Source: Gordonia polyisoprenivorans
GTDB taxonomy: Bacteria > Actinomycetota > Actinomycetes > Mycobacteriales > Mycobacteriaceae
Direction of reading: 5' to 3'
Length of the DNA: 64,000 bases
Assembly (NCBI RefSeq): GCF_017654315.1
Contig: NZ_CP072203.1
Coordinates: forward strand, 1,736,001 to 1,800,000
Shown piece after piece: positions 52,223 to 61,077 of the stretch. The notes beneath the pieces are model-generated. The model was not told the DNA's origin. It made no database searches and saw nothing but the letters and a program-made list of their open reading frames with translations. The number at the start of each line of letters is the position of its first letter. Position 1 is the first letter of the stretch. The position numbers and the translations under genes are program-made.

Positions 52223-52972
52223 TCACGCCAGACCCCGATGATCGTGGCGGGTCTCGAACCGTACGAAGTCCGCGCGGAATCGATCGAACACGATCTGGAA
52301 CGGGGCGCCGTCACTGGTGGTGTAGGTGATCTCGCGCATGAGCAGTGTGCTGCCGGCCGGAACACCGAGAATCTGTCCGGTCCGCTCGTCGCAGCGCTCC
52401 GCGCCGATCGACACCCAGGCGTCGCCGGGATCGGTGCCGAAGAACTCTGCCGCGGTCCGTTCCATGGTCAGCGGTATGCCGGCCAGTTCGGTGGGGTCGG
52501 CATCATAGGACGCCGAGAAATAGGCGCTGCGCAAACCGATGGTTTCACCAAATGCGTGAAATGTGTTCTCCACCAGCCGAACGTGGTCGTCGTGGATGTT
52601 CAGTCGGGTCCGGACCAGGGGGAGGTTGGGGACCAGTCGTTGTTCGCGGATCACGATCTCCACCGATTCTCCGCCGATCCCGGAGATCGCGGTGAGCTCC
52701 AGGCCCAGGTCACGACGATGAACCCGCGTGCCGAGCCGCGGCCTGCGTACCAGGAATCCGGCGTCGCTCAATTCGTTGAGGGCGTCACGGACGGCTGCGC
52801 GACTGGAATTGAACATCCGGATGAGGTCCTCCTCGACGAGTTGGGTGTCGAGATCGAGGCTGCCCTCGCGAATCGACGCCAAGATGAGGTCGCGCACACG
52901 CCGGGACGACACCTGCCGACCTCGGGCGGACCCGCCGCGTGCGCGTGGATGGTATTCGGTCGATCGTGTCAT
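52223..52972 (-). CDS. GntR-family regulator with UTRA (HutC-type) ligand domain
   Basis: A 249-residue protein. The N-terminal GntR winged helix (about 15-85) includes RRVRDLILASIREG, LVEEDLIRMFNSSRAAVRDALNEL and LVRRPRLGTRV. The C-terminal UTRA domain carries LRSAYFSASYDADP and LLMREITYTTSDGAPFQIVFDRFRADFVRF. It probably represses the divergent importer-monooxygenase operon and responds to a substrate or product. The ATG at 52972 starts just before the helix-turn-helix; a longer frame is unconserved. Confidence 0.9.
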   Translation of the reverse strand: MTRSTEYHPRARGGSARGRQVSSRRVRDLILASIREGSLDLDTQLVEEDLIRMFNSSRAAVRDALNELSDAGFLVRRPRLGTRVHRRDLGLELTAISGIGGESVEIVIREQRLVPNLPLVRTRLNIHDDHVRLVENTFHAFGETIGLRSAYFSASYDADPTELAGIPLTMERTAAEFFGTDPGDAWVSIGAERCDERTGQILGVPAGSTLLMREITYTTSDGAPFQIVFDRFRADFVRFETRHDHRGLA

Positions 52973-53251
52973 GACAGTCCCTCGAAAGCTCTGGACTCCG
53001 GTCCGGTTGTGCTGGCCCCTTGCAGGGAGTTTAGGGCCGAACCCGAGTCCTTGCGTTGTCAAGTAGTCGGGGTCACAGTCGGCGGAATTGCGTTCAGGTT
53101 TCCCACAGAAACACTCTGAACTGCACCGATGCACGCCGACGCCGGTGTGTCAGCGGCGCAATAGCCGAGTCACGAAAGCGCGCAGGAACCGAAACAAAGC
53201 GCCCCGAAGATCGTCGCATCGTCCTTGGCAACATCAATCGGGAGGGTGCCG
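52973..53251. promoter_or_regulatory. Divergent promoter region between GntR gene and importer operon
   Basis: This 279-bp gap must hold the promoters of the GntR gene and the importer operon. GGGAGG lies before the GTG at 53252. I found no clean HutC-type GT-n-TA-AC operator by eye. Confidence 0.45.
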
Positions 53252-54364
53252 GTGACCGCCGAAACCACCATCGTCATCACTGAGACGCACGAGAATGCGC
53301 CGTCGCGCGACGTCTCCGGGGCAGTGATCGCACGCCTGCGCTCCAACCTGTGGATCGCACGTGCGGCGGGCACGGCGATCGTCAACTTCCTCATCTTCGT
53401 CGTCCTCGCGTTCTTTCTCGTCAAGATGATCCCGGGCGATCCGCTCGTGTCCGCCTCGGGTGGTCAGCTGTCCGGGGCGGCACTGGAGGCCGCACGAGAC
53501 AGCTACGGCCTCAACGATTCCTGGATCTCGCAGTTCGGGACCTACCTGCACGGACTCGCCACCTTCGATCTCGGAAGCTCGATCGCCACCGGCCGGCCGG
53601 TCGCCGACGACATGGCCACCCGCGTACCGGCGACCATCGAACTCGTCGGATCAGGCTTGTTCTTCGGCGCGCTGGTGAGCCTTGTACTCTCGTATTTCGT
53701 TGTCACACGGCCCAAGAACCTCATCGCCGGCGCCGTGCGGGGCTACGCCCGAGCTGCCGGAGCCGTCCCCGAGTACGTCATCGGCATCGCATTCCTGTTC
53801 ATCTTCTTCGCGACGCTGCACTGGGTGCCTGCGCCGTCGGGACGGCTCGACCCGCTGTTGATGCCACCGCCGCAGGTCACCGGCTTCCCGATCCTCGACG
53901 CACTCATCGCCGGTGACATGCCGGCCGCGAGTTCCTATGTGGCCCACCTTTTCCTACCGGTCGTCGTGATGGTCGTGGCGCACTCGGCGATCCTCGTCAA
54001 GACCCTGATCCTGTCCCTGGACAAGGAGATCGACAGCCCGGCAACACGTTTCCGCATCGCCTCCGGCGCCCCACGTCGAACGGTACTGCTCAGCATCTAT
54101 CGTCGCGCCCTGCCGACCGCGGTCGCCATGCTGGGCATGGTCTTCGGGCTCCTGCTCGGCGGGGCGGTGGTGCTCGAATCGCTGTTCGGCCTCGGTGGCC
54201 TCGGCCAATACGCCGTCGACGCGGTCAAGGCCTCCGACGTCTACGCCCTGCGCTCGTTCCTCGTCGTCACCGCAGGGCTGTGTCTGGCCGCCTACTTCCT
54301 CACCGACATCGCCACCGGCCTCCTCGACCCGCGACGCCGTTCCGCCCGAAACCAGGAGATCTGA
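53252..54364 (+). CDS. Peptide-type ABC importer permease, DppB-like
   Basis: A 370-residue inner-membrane permease. VVLAFFLVKMIPGDPL is the DppB/OppB entry motif. SYGLNDSWISQFGTYLHGLATFDLGSS follows, and the EAA loop reads FRIASGAPRRTVLLSIYRRALP. Six membrane segments are predicted. GTG at 53252 with GGGAGG upstream is preferred over the start at 53225. It is the first gene of a five-gene importer and overlaps the next gene (TGATG). Confidence 0.92.
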   Translation: MTAETTIVITETHENAPSRDVSGAVIARLRSNLWIARAAGTAIVNFLIFVVLAFFLVKMIPGDPLVSASGGQLSGAALEAARDSYGLNDSWISQFGTYLHGLATFDLGSSIATGRPVADDMATRVPATIELVGSGLFFGALVSLVLSYFVVTRPKNLIAGAVRGYARAAGAVPEYVIGIAFLFIFFATLHWVPAPSGRLDPLLMPPPQVTGFPILDALIAGDMPAASSYVAHLFLPVVVMVVAHSAILVKTLILSLDKEIDSPATRFRIASGAPRRTVLLSIYRRALPTAVAMLGMVFGLLLGGAVVLESLFGLGGLGQYAVDAVKASDVYALRSFLVVTAGLCLAAYFLTDIATGLLDPRRRSARNQEI

Positions 54365-55281
54365 TGACCGCCGCCGACCCCACTGTCACACCCACGACCG
54401 GCACCCACGCCACCGCCGATCTCGTCATCCCGGCCGCCACCGAGAGTCGACGTACCACCGCGGCCGCCACGGGAATCCTGCGTCGCTACTGGGGATTTCT
54501 GCCCTTCGGCGTGCTCGTGCTGTTGGCGGTGATCGGACCGCTGCTCGCGCCGCAATCGGCGACGATGGTCGTCGGCCCACCGTCGGTCGGTCCGTCGGGA
54601 GCGCACCTGTTCGGCACCGACTCCAACGGTTTCGACGTGTTCTCCCGCACCCTGACCGGCTTCCGCCTCGACGTCATGATCGCCATCGCGGTCACCGTCC
54701 TCGCGACCGCGGTGGCGGTGCTCATCGGCACCTTCTCGGGGATGTACGCGACCTCGACGGGCGTCCGCGGGTTCCTCGCCTCGACGGTCGGACGTCTCAT
54801 CGATCTCATCCAGGCGCTGCCGGTGATGATCGCGGGACTGGTGATCGTGTCGTTCTTCGGCCGCAACGCCGTCGTCATCACGATCGCACTGAGCATCGTG
54901 GTGATGCCGTTCCAGGCGCGGCTCATGCGCACCGAGGTGATGCGCACCCGCACCGACGGTTATGTCACCGCCGCCCGCATGAGCGGCGAATCCGAACTGC
55001 GCGTCGTGCTTCGACACGTGATCCCCAACTCGTGGGGGCCGATGCTGGAGAACAGTTCGGCGATCTTCGGCATGGCGATCATCTTCTGCGCCGGGCTCGG
55101 CTTCCTCGGCGTCGGTATCCCACTCCCCGAAGCGGAATGGGGCAACATGCTCTCCTCCGGCGCACCCGACGCCGCCGTCGGCCGCTGGTGGCCCGCCCTG
55201 TTCCCGGCGCTGGCCCTCGCCTACGCCGTCTGGGCCGCCTCGACGTTCACCACCGCGGCAGGCGCCCTTCGCCGCCGCTGA
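54364..55281 (+). CDS. Peptide-type ABC importer permease, DppC-like
   Basis: A 305-residue permease. After a hydrophilic N-terminus the first membrane helix leads to HLFGTDSNGFDVFSRTLTGFRLD, a DppC hallmark. The EAA loop is TAARMSGESELRVVLRHVIPNS, followed by GLGFLGVGIPLPEAEWGNML. It pairs with the DppB-like subunit to form the pore. The ATG is embedded in the preceding stop (TGATG). Confidence 0.92.
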   Translation: MTAADPTVTPTTGTHATADLVIPAATESRRTTAAATGILRRYWGFLPFGVLVLLAVIGPLLAPQSATMVVGPPSVGPSGAHLFGTDSNGFDVFSRTLTGFRLDVMIAIAVTVLATAVAVLIGTFSGMYATSTGVRGFLASTVGRLIDLIQALPVMIAGLVIVSFFGRNAVVITIALSIVVMPFQARLMRTEVMRTRTDGYVTAARMSGESELRVVLRHVIPNSWGPMLENSSAIFGMAIIFCAGLGFLGVGIPLPEAEWGNMLSSGAPDAAVGRWWPALFPALALAYAVWAASTFTTAAGALRRR

Positions 55282-55355
55282 CCTCCCACACCGACCAGAG
55301 TCCACGAATCACGTTGCGTCATATCCCTGTTGAGAGAAAACGGAGTAGTTCTGAG

Positions 55356-56969
55356 ATGAAGATTCCCAAGAAGGTGGTACTCGGCCTGACCGCCATGCTC
55401 GCCTCGGCGATGGTGCTCACCGCATGCGGCGGTGGGTCCTCGGAGGAGAGCGGCCTGGTCCTGGTGACGGCCGCTCAGCCGCAGAGCTTCAGCTACGAGA
55501 CCAGTGCCACCGGGTATGAGTCGGCGGAGTTCTTCATGAACACCGGTGCCACGCTGATCCGCAACCCCTACGTCGCCGGCGACAACGGGATGGCCGCCCA
55601 CCAGCAGCTGTTCGAATTCGAGCCGGAGCTGGCCAAGAGCTACGACGTCAGCGCCGACAAGAAGGTCTACACCTTCCATCTCAACACCGCGGCAAAGAGC
55701 GTGGCGGGCAGTGCCCTCGACGCCGACGACGTCATCTTCTCCTTGCAGCGCAAGTTCAAGGTCGACACCAGCATCATCCCGTTCATCAGCAAACCCGTCC
55801 TCACCGACCCCGACACCCAGGTCCGCAAGATCGACGACGCCACTGTCGAGATCTCGATCGCCGACCCCGGTTTCGGTTTCACGCTGCTCTCGCTCCTCGC
55901 GAACACGCCGTACACCATCTACGACGCCAAGGTCCTCAAGTCCCACGCCACCGCCGCCGACCCGTACGGCGTCGAATGGTCGAAGACCAACGCCGGCTTC
56001 GGGTTCGGTGCCTACAAGCTCACCGACTACACCCCCGGCCAGCAGATGGTCTATGAAGCCAATCCGGGATTCGCGCTCGGCGCACCCAAGGTCAAGCGCA
56101 TCGTGCAACGCGTCGTCGCCGACCCCGGCCAGCGCAGCAACCTCGTCAAGAGCGGCGGCGCGTCCATCGCGACGCAGCTGCGGCCGGCCGATCAGGTCGC
56201 GCTCCAGCAGGCCAACGCCGCGCAGGTGTTCACCGTGCCCACCAACGCCTACGTCTATATCCCGCTGCTGACCACCAAGGCGCCGTTCGACAATCCGGCG
56301 GTGCGGCGGGCGTTCGCCTCGGCGGTGCCGTACGAGTCGATCATGAAGAACGTCTATCACGGTCGCCTGGGCCCGCTGACGTCGATCCTCAACGGCACGC
56401 TGCCCGGCTACAACGCGTCCGGATTGCAGCCCAACAGCACCGACCCGCAACGGTCCCTGCAACTGTTGCGGGACGCGGGAATCAGCACACCGGTCAAGTT
56501 CGCACTGACCGTCAACAACGCCGTGCCCGACCTGGAGGAGACCGCGGTCCAGATTCAAACCGCAGCCGCCAGTGCAGGATTCGAGGTCACCATCAACGAG
56601 GTCAACTCCGCGGTGTTCCAGGAGGGCTTGGCCAACAAGACCTTCCAGGCGTCCATGGGCCGTGACTACGCCGTCGTCCAGTCGCCGCCGTATGTGCTGT
56701 CGCTGTTCTACACCCCCGGATCGCCCATCAACTGGCCCGACTTCGACTACGCACCGCTCAACGACGCCATCGCCGCCGGCAACGCCGCCGGGGATCCGCT
56801 CTCGACGGCGGCGTGGACCCAATGGAACAACGCCACCCGCATCCTCGCCGACCAGATGCCGACGGTCTACGTCGGATACGTCCAGCCGCTGAACGCATTC
56901 GCCAACAACCTCAAGGGCTATGTGTTCCGCACCGACAACGTCATCGACTACTCGGAGCTCGAACAATGA
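55356..56969 (+). CDS. ABC importer substrate-binding lipoprotein (family 5)
   Basis: A 537-residue solute-binding lipoprotein with lipobox LTAC (Cys24). The SBP_bac_5 pattern is clear: LAKSYDVSADKKVYTFHLN, ALDADDVIFSLQRKF, YKLTDYTPGQQMVYEANPGF, NPAVRRAFASAVPYESIM and a C-terminal helix after VYVGYVQPLNAF. These proteins bind peptides, metal chelates or small amines. The substrate here is unknown and may be the one oxidised by the monooxygenase gene at 58713. The start follows CGGAG. Confidence 0.93.
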   Translation: MKIPKKVVLGLTAMLASAMVLTACGGGSSEESGLVLVTAAQPQSFSYETSATGYESAEFFMNTGATLIRNPYVAGDNGMAAHQQLFEFEPELAKSYDVSADKKVYTFHLNTAAKSVAGSALDADDVIFSLQRKFKVDTSIIPFISKPVLTDPDTQVRKIDDATVEISIADPGFGFTLLSLLANTPYTIYDAKVLKSHATAADPYGVEWSKTNAGFGFGAYKLTDYTPGQQMVYEANPGFALGAPKVKRIVQRVVADPGQRSNLVKSGGASIATQLRPADQVALQQANAAQVFTVPTNAYVYIPLLTTKAPFDNPAVRRAFASAVPYESIMKNVYHGRLGPLTSILNGTLPGYNASGLQPNSTDPQRSLQLLRDAGISTPVKFALTVNNAVPDLEETAVQIQTAAASAGFEVTINEVNSAVFQEGLANKTFQASMGRDYAVVQSPPYVLSLFYTPGSPINWPDFDYAPLNDAIAAGNAAGDPLSTAAWTQWNNATRILADQMPTVYVGYVQPLNAFANNLKGYVFRTDNVIDYSELEQ

Positions 56970-57883
56970 CACTCGATCACGCACCCCGCCTGGCCGCCGA
57001 CACGCCGCACACCGACTCCGGCACAACGTATATCGCCGAAGCCCGACCCGACATGCCGGTTCTCGAGGTCGCCGACCTCACCGTCGCCTACCACGGTGCG
57101 GTCAAGGTGGAGCCGACCAGCTTCACCGTCCGGCGCGGTGAACGCCTCGCGATCGTCGGCGAGTCGGGATCGGGAAAGTCCAGCATCGCCAACGCGATCG
57201 GCGGATTCATCAGCCCAGAGGCCGGCACCGTCAGCGCAACCACACTGACCTGCATGGGCCGTTCGCTGCTCGACGCGCCCGCCAAGCGCATTCCGGTACG
57301 CCGGGAGGGGATCTCGATGATCTTCCAGGACGCGATGAGCAGCCTCGACCCGGTGTGGAGTGTGGGTAGCCAGCTCCTGGCCGTACTGCCGTCGGCGAGG
57401 CACGGGTCGCGGCGAGCGCGGCGCGGCATCGCCGAGGAGCGGCTGCGGCAGGTCGGGATCACTGATCCGAGGCGCGTCATGGGCGCTCTGCCCGAACAAC
57501 TCTCGGGCGGCATGCGCCAGCGGGTGATGATGGCAATCGCCCTGGCCGGTGAGCCGGAACTGCTCATCGCCGACGAGCCGACCAGTGCGCTCGACGTCAC
57601 CCTGGCGATCACCGTGATGGAGTTGCTGACCGGTCTGGCCGCCGACGAAGGAGCCGCGCTGGTCTTCATCTCCCACGATCTGCCGCTGTCCCGCAGGTAC
57701 TGCGACCGGATGCTGGTGATGCGCGCCGGGCGGATCGTCGAACACCTCGATCCCGATCACGTCACCGACGCCACCGACCCGTACACCCGCGGGCTGTTCG
57801 CGTGCATGCCGACGCTTCAGTCGTGCGACCGCGACCGGCTGCCCACCGTGGACGACCTCATCCGAGCGGAGATGGTCGCATGA
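56966..57883 (+). CDS. ABC importer ATPase, DppD-like
   Basis: A 305-residue ATPase. Walker A is GESGSGKSS (65-73). SMIFQDAMSSLDPVWSVGSQL is the Q-loop region. Signature LSGGMRQRV, Walker B LLIADEPTSALD and the switch histidine in FISHDLPL are all intact. A YTRGLFACMPTL segment near the end is typical of the oligopeptide group. It overlaps genes on both sides by ATGA. Confidence 0.93.
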   Translation: MTLDHAPRLAADTPHTDSGTTYIAEARPDMPVLEVADLTVAYHGAVKVEPTSFTVRRGERLAIVGESGSGKSSIANAIGGFISPEAGTVSATTLTCMGRSLLDAPAKRIPVRREGISMIFQDAMSSLDPVWSVGSQLLAVLPSARHGSRRARRGIAEERLRQVGITDPRRVMGALPEQLSGGMRQRVMMAIALAGEPELLIADEPTSALDVTLAITVMELLTGLAADEGAALVFISHDLPLSRRYCDRMLVMRAGRIVEHLDPDHVTDATDPYTRGLFACMPTLQSCDRDRLPTVDDLIRAEMVA

Positions 57884-58653
57884 GCACCACCATCGAACTG
57901 GTGGGCGTCACCAAACGCTACGGCGGGGTGAGCGCACTCGACGGTGTCGACGCACGGTTCGCCTCCGGTGTCGCCACCGGGATCGTCGGCGAAAGTGGCT
58001 CGGGCAAATCCACATTGGGCCGGATGATCGTCGGCCTGTCCGAGCCGAGTGCCGGTCAGGTGCTCGTCGACGGCAACGATCTCGCCGATCTGTTGAAGTG
58101 GCGGACGCGACGCACGGAGTATCTGCAGACCGTTCAGCTCGTCGCGCAGGACACCACCACAACGTTCGATCCGCGCCACCGCGTGCGCCACGCAGTCCGG
58201 CGGCCCGCCGAATTGCTCGGTGGGATGGACCGACGGGCCGCCGACACCGCGGTGGAGGAGATCGTCGACGAACTCGGCATCGACGCCGAACTCCTGGATC
58301 GCTACCCCGATCAGCTCTCCGGTGGTCAGCGCCAACGACTGTCGATCGCGCGGGCACTGGTGGTGCGCCCGGAGATCCTGGTGTGCGACGAGGCCGTCAG
58401 TGCACTCGACATCTCCGCGCAGGCGGTGGTGCTGAACCTCCTCAAAGGCTACGTGCGCACCCATTCCCTCGGTCTGGTGTTCATCTCCCACGGCCTGCCG
58501 GCGACCGGTTTCCTCACCGAGCAGCTGCTCGTGATGAACGCCGGGACGATCGTCGAATCCGGTTCGACCGCCACGGTTCTGAATCATCCGCAGCACCCGT
58601 ACACCCAACAACTCGTCGAGTCCTACCGGCGGATCGACATGAGCGCCGCATGA
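57880..58653 (+). CDS. ABC importer ATPase, DppF-like
   Basis: A 257-residue ATPase with Walker A GESGSGKST, Q-loop VQLVAQDTTTTFDPRHRV, signature LSGGQRQRL and switch FISHGLPATG. Walker B reads ILVCDEAVSALD, where most relatives have DEPTSALD; the catalytic Glu is retained. It forms the heterodimer with the DppD-like ATPase. The ATG overlaps the preceding stop (ATGA). Confidence 0.93.
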   Translation: MSTTIELVGVTKRYGGVSALDGVDARFASGVATGIVGESGSGKSTLGRMIVGLSEPSAGQVLVDGNDLADLLKWRTRRTEYLQTVQLVAQDTTTTFDPRHRVRHAVRRPAELLGGMDRRAADTAVEEIVDELGIDAELLDRYPDQLSGGQRQRLSIARALVVRPEILVCDEAVSALDISAQAVVLNLLKGYVRTHSLGLVFISHGLPATGFLTEQLLVMNAGTIVESGSTATVLNHPQHPYTQQLVESYRRIDMSAA

Positions 58654-58712
58654 TCTCGCTCGTCGCCCCGACCGGGCACCCACCACACACCGCAGAAGTA
58701 AAGGAGTAGGCA

Positions 58713-60047
58713 ATGTTTCATCTCGGATGGTTCCTCGGAGACGGATTCGGAATCCACGCATGGAGTCCCGCCAACGGCGACGGCCCGTGGATCGGCTCCA
58801 ACGCGACCGACTGGATGCGCCCCGACATCTACATCGACATGGCACGCAGCCTCGAACGCGCCGGCTTCGACTACATCCTCATCGAGGACACGTCCATGGT
58901 CGAGGACTCCTACAAGCAGTCCGCGGAGACCTCACTGCGCCGCGGGTTCATGGCGCCGAAGAACGACCCGATGCCGTTGGTGCCGTTGATGACCCAGGCC
59001 ACCCGGCACATCGGGATCATTCCCACCGTGTCGACGATCCAGTACCCGCCGTACCTCGCGGCCCGTGCCTTCACCACCCTCGATCACCTCACCGAGGGCC
59101 GCGTCGGCATGAACGTGGTGACCAGCGTGACCGATCGGGTCGCCCAGAACTTCGGATACGAGCGGCATCTCGAGCACGACGAGCGCTACGACATGGCGAT
59201 GGAGTGGATCGACGTCGTCAAGCAGCTGCAGGAATCGTGGGAGCCCGACGCGGTCATCGCCGACCCGTACGGCGGCGTCTACGCCGATCACACCAAGGTC
59301 ACGCCGATCGAGTTCGTGGGCAAGTACTTCAAGTGCCGTGGACCGCTGAACACCATTCCCGGCCCGCAGCGCACCACCCCGGTGTGCTCGGCCGGTAGCT
59401 CACCCGCCGGCCGCGCGTTGGCCGCAGCCTACGACGACACCCAGATCGCGATCGTCCGTGACGCCGAGGCCGCACGAAAGTATCGAGAGGACATGCGGTC
59501 TCGGGTGACGGCACTGGGTCGCAACCCCGACGACGTCAAGTTCTTGTTCATCGCCACACCCACCATCGCCGCCTCTGACGCCGAAGCGCAGGAACAGTAT
59601 GCGGCGTATCAGGCGGCCCGGGCGTCGGACAAGGCGATCGAATACAACCTGTGGAACATGTCCTACACGTCCGGTGGGCGTATCGATTTCGGTGGGATCG
59701 ATCCCGACACCAAGATTCGCGACATCGATCTGTCGAAGCAGAACGGGGAGTACACCTCCATCAAGGAACTCTTCGAGGGTCACGAGGACGAGACGCTGCG
59801 TGAGGTGGTCGCCAAGAGCCACCAGGTCAAGGACATGGGACTGATCGGCTCTCCGGGGACGGTCGCGGCGAAGATGGGCGAGATCATGGAAGAGGCCGGC
59901 GGCGACGGATTCCTGTTCTACCTGCCGACCACCCGCCACAACTTCGCGTTGGTCGCCGACGGTCTCGCACCCGAGCTGCGGCGCCGCGGACTGATCCGGG
60001 AGGAATACACCGGCTCCACGCTCAAGGAGAATCTGCGCGCGTTCTGA
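58713..60047 (+). CDS. FMN-dependent monooxygenase, NtaA/SnaA/DszA family
   Basis: A 444-residue luciferase-like flavoprotein. FLGDGFGIHAWSP at the N-terminus, RSLERAGFDYILIED, VSTIQYPPYLAARAFTTLDHLTEGRVGMNVVTS, NFGYERHLEHDERYDMAMEWI and GPLNTIPGPQRTTPVCSAGSS are diagnostic. Relatives oxidise nitrilotriacetate, EDTA, dibenzothiophene sulfone, pristinamycin IIA or sulfones, always with a separate flavin reductase. The substrate here is unknown. AAAGGAG precedes the ATG. Its position directly after a complete importer suggests the imported compound is the substrate. Confidence 0.93.
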   Translation: MFHLGWFLGDGFGIHAWSPANGDGPWIGSNATDWMRPDIYIDMARSLERAGFDYILIEDTSMVEDSYKQSAETSLRRGFMAPKNDPMPLVPLMTQATRHIGIIPTVSTIQYPPYLAARAFTTLDHLTEGRVGMNVVTSVTDRVAQNFGYERHLEHDERYDMAMEWIDVVKQLQESWEPDAVIADPYGGVYADHTKVTPIEFVGKYFKCRGPLNTIPGPQRTTPVCSAGSSPAGRALAAAYDDTQIAIVRDAEAARKYREDMRSRVTALGRNPDDVKFLFIATPTIAASDAEAQEQYAAYQAARASDKAIEYNLWNMSYTSGGRIDFGGIDPDTKIRDIDLSKQNGEYTSIKELFEGHEDETLREVVAKSHQVKDMGLIGSPGTVAAKMGEIMEEAGGDGFLFYLPTTRHNFALVADGLAPELRRRGLIREEYTGSTLKENLRAF

Positions 60048-60089
60048 GCCGGTCGGCGGTGGTCCAGCCGCTGTGAGGAGGGAGAGGGA

Positions 60090-61067
60090 ATGGATGTCGG
60101 GCAGAACGCGGTCGTGGTCGTCGCCGACGACGACGCCACCGGCGGCGGTCATCTCGTCGTCGACGCCGGTGAGGTGTCGGCGCAGACGCTGATGGGTGTC
60201 GGTGCCGTGGGGACCGGCAGCGTCAGCGTCGTGGTGACCGATGTGCGGTGGCAGCAGATCATGTCCGCCGTGGCCGGCGTCCATTCCCTCGACATCGCCG
60301 GCGTCATGATCGATCTCGTGCAGTCGGGGGAGACCGATACCGTGCGAGGCCGGGCCGCGACGATCAGCGCCATCGCCGGCGGTGGGAGCGACGTGCGGTT
60401 CTCGACACACGGTTACGTGAGGGTCCGTCACGGCGAGCGCCACGACGGTCCGTGGTCCGACCGTGCCGCCCTGATCGTCGGTCGCCGACGCTGGAAATCC
60501 GATGCGGTCGTCGTGAGCAGGCTCGGCAGTCGCAGGTATCCGGGAGAGCCGGCCCGGGGGAGCGAACTCCGCGAGATCGCAGGCGATCTCGGCTGCGACG
60601 TGTGCGTTGTCGACGACGATGTTCTGACAGCTGCGGATGACGGCGTGGTGGGAACCGCGGTGCACGTGCGGCTTCCGCTGCCGCACGGCGAGTTCCGCGG
60701 CATCGGCTTCACCCTGGGCGCCGACCGTGCCGAACACCTCGCGCTACTCGCCTGCGGTGCGCGTGCAGACAATGCCGGTCCGATGAGGGTGGTGGTGCAC
60801 CGCGAATGCCCGGTGGCCGATACCTTCGGCGCGCTCGGCTGTGACTGCCGCGACCGGCTCGACGCCGCCTTGATCAGCACGATCGCCGGCGACACCGACG
60901 TCGTCCTGTACCTGCGCGACGCTGATTGGCGTTCGCTCACCCACTCCGCTCGACCAACCTGGACTCCCGACCACGTGGCCTCGATCCTGCGTCAGCTGGA
61001 TATGTCCGCCGAGCACGGCGTGGTCATCACCGAACCGATCAGCCCGCCCGCCTGCCGCTCCGCATAG
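60090..61067 (+). CDS. Degenerate RibBA-like protein (GTP cyclohydrolase II-type zinc motif)
   Basis: A 325-residue protein with two regions. Residues 1-190 have the length and partial pattern of DHBP synthase (RibB), but the DDE-RENEGD active-site motif is replaced by ADDDATGGGHL. Residues about 190-310 resemble GTP cyclohydrolase II. They have the zinc motif HRECPVADTFGALGCDC (Cys240, Cys251, Cys253), but the GRGIGL loop is replaced by DADWRSL. It is unlikely to be a normal riboflavin enzyme. It could be a flavin or purine-derivative enzyme serving the upstream monooxygenase. It is last in the operon, 42 bp after the monooxygenase. Confidence 0.7.
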   Translation: MDVGQNAVVVVADDDATGGGHLVVDAGEVSAQTLMGVGAVGTGSVSVVVTDVRWQQIMSAVAGVHSLDIAGVMIDLVQSGETDTVRGRAATISAIAGGGSDVRFSTHGYVRVRHGERHDGPWSDRAALIVGRRRWKSDAVVVSRLGSRRYPGEPARGSELREIAGDLGCDVCVVDDDVLTAADDGVVGTAVHVRLPLPHGEFRGIGFTLGADRAEHLALLACGARADNAGPMRVVVHRECPVADTFGALGCDCRDRLDAALISTIAGDTDVVLYLRDADWRSLTHSARPTWTPDHVASILRQLDMSAEHGVVITEPISPPACRSA

Positions 61068-61077
61068 GCCACACCTT

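Noticed and set aside
54195..55355. N-terminal extension of the substrate-binding protein frame
   Set aside because: The frame is open upstream but lies over the two permease genes in another frame. The lipoprotein signal at 55356 is the clear start.
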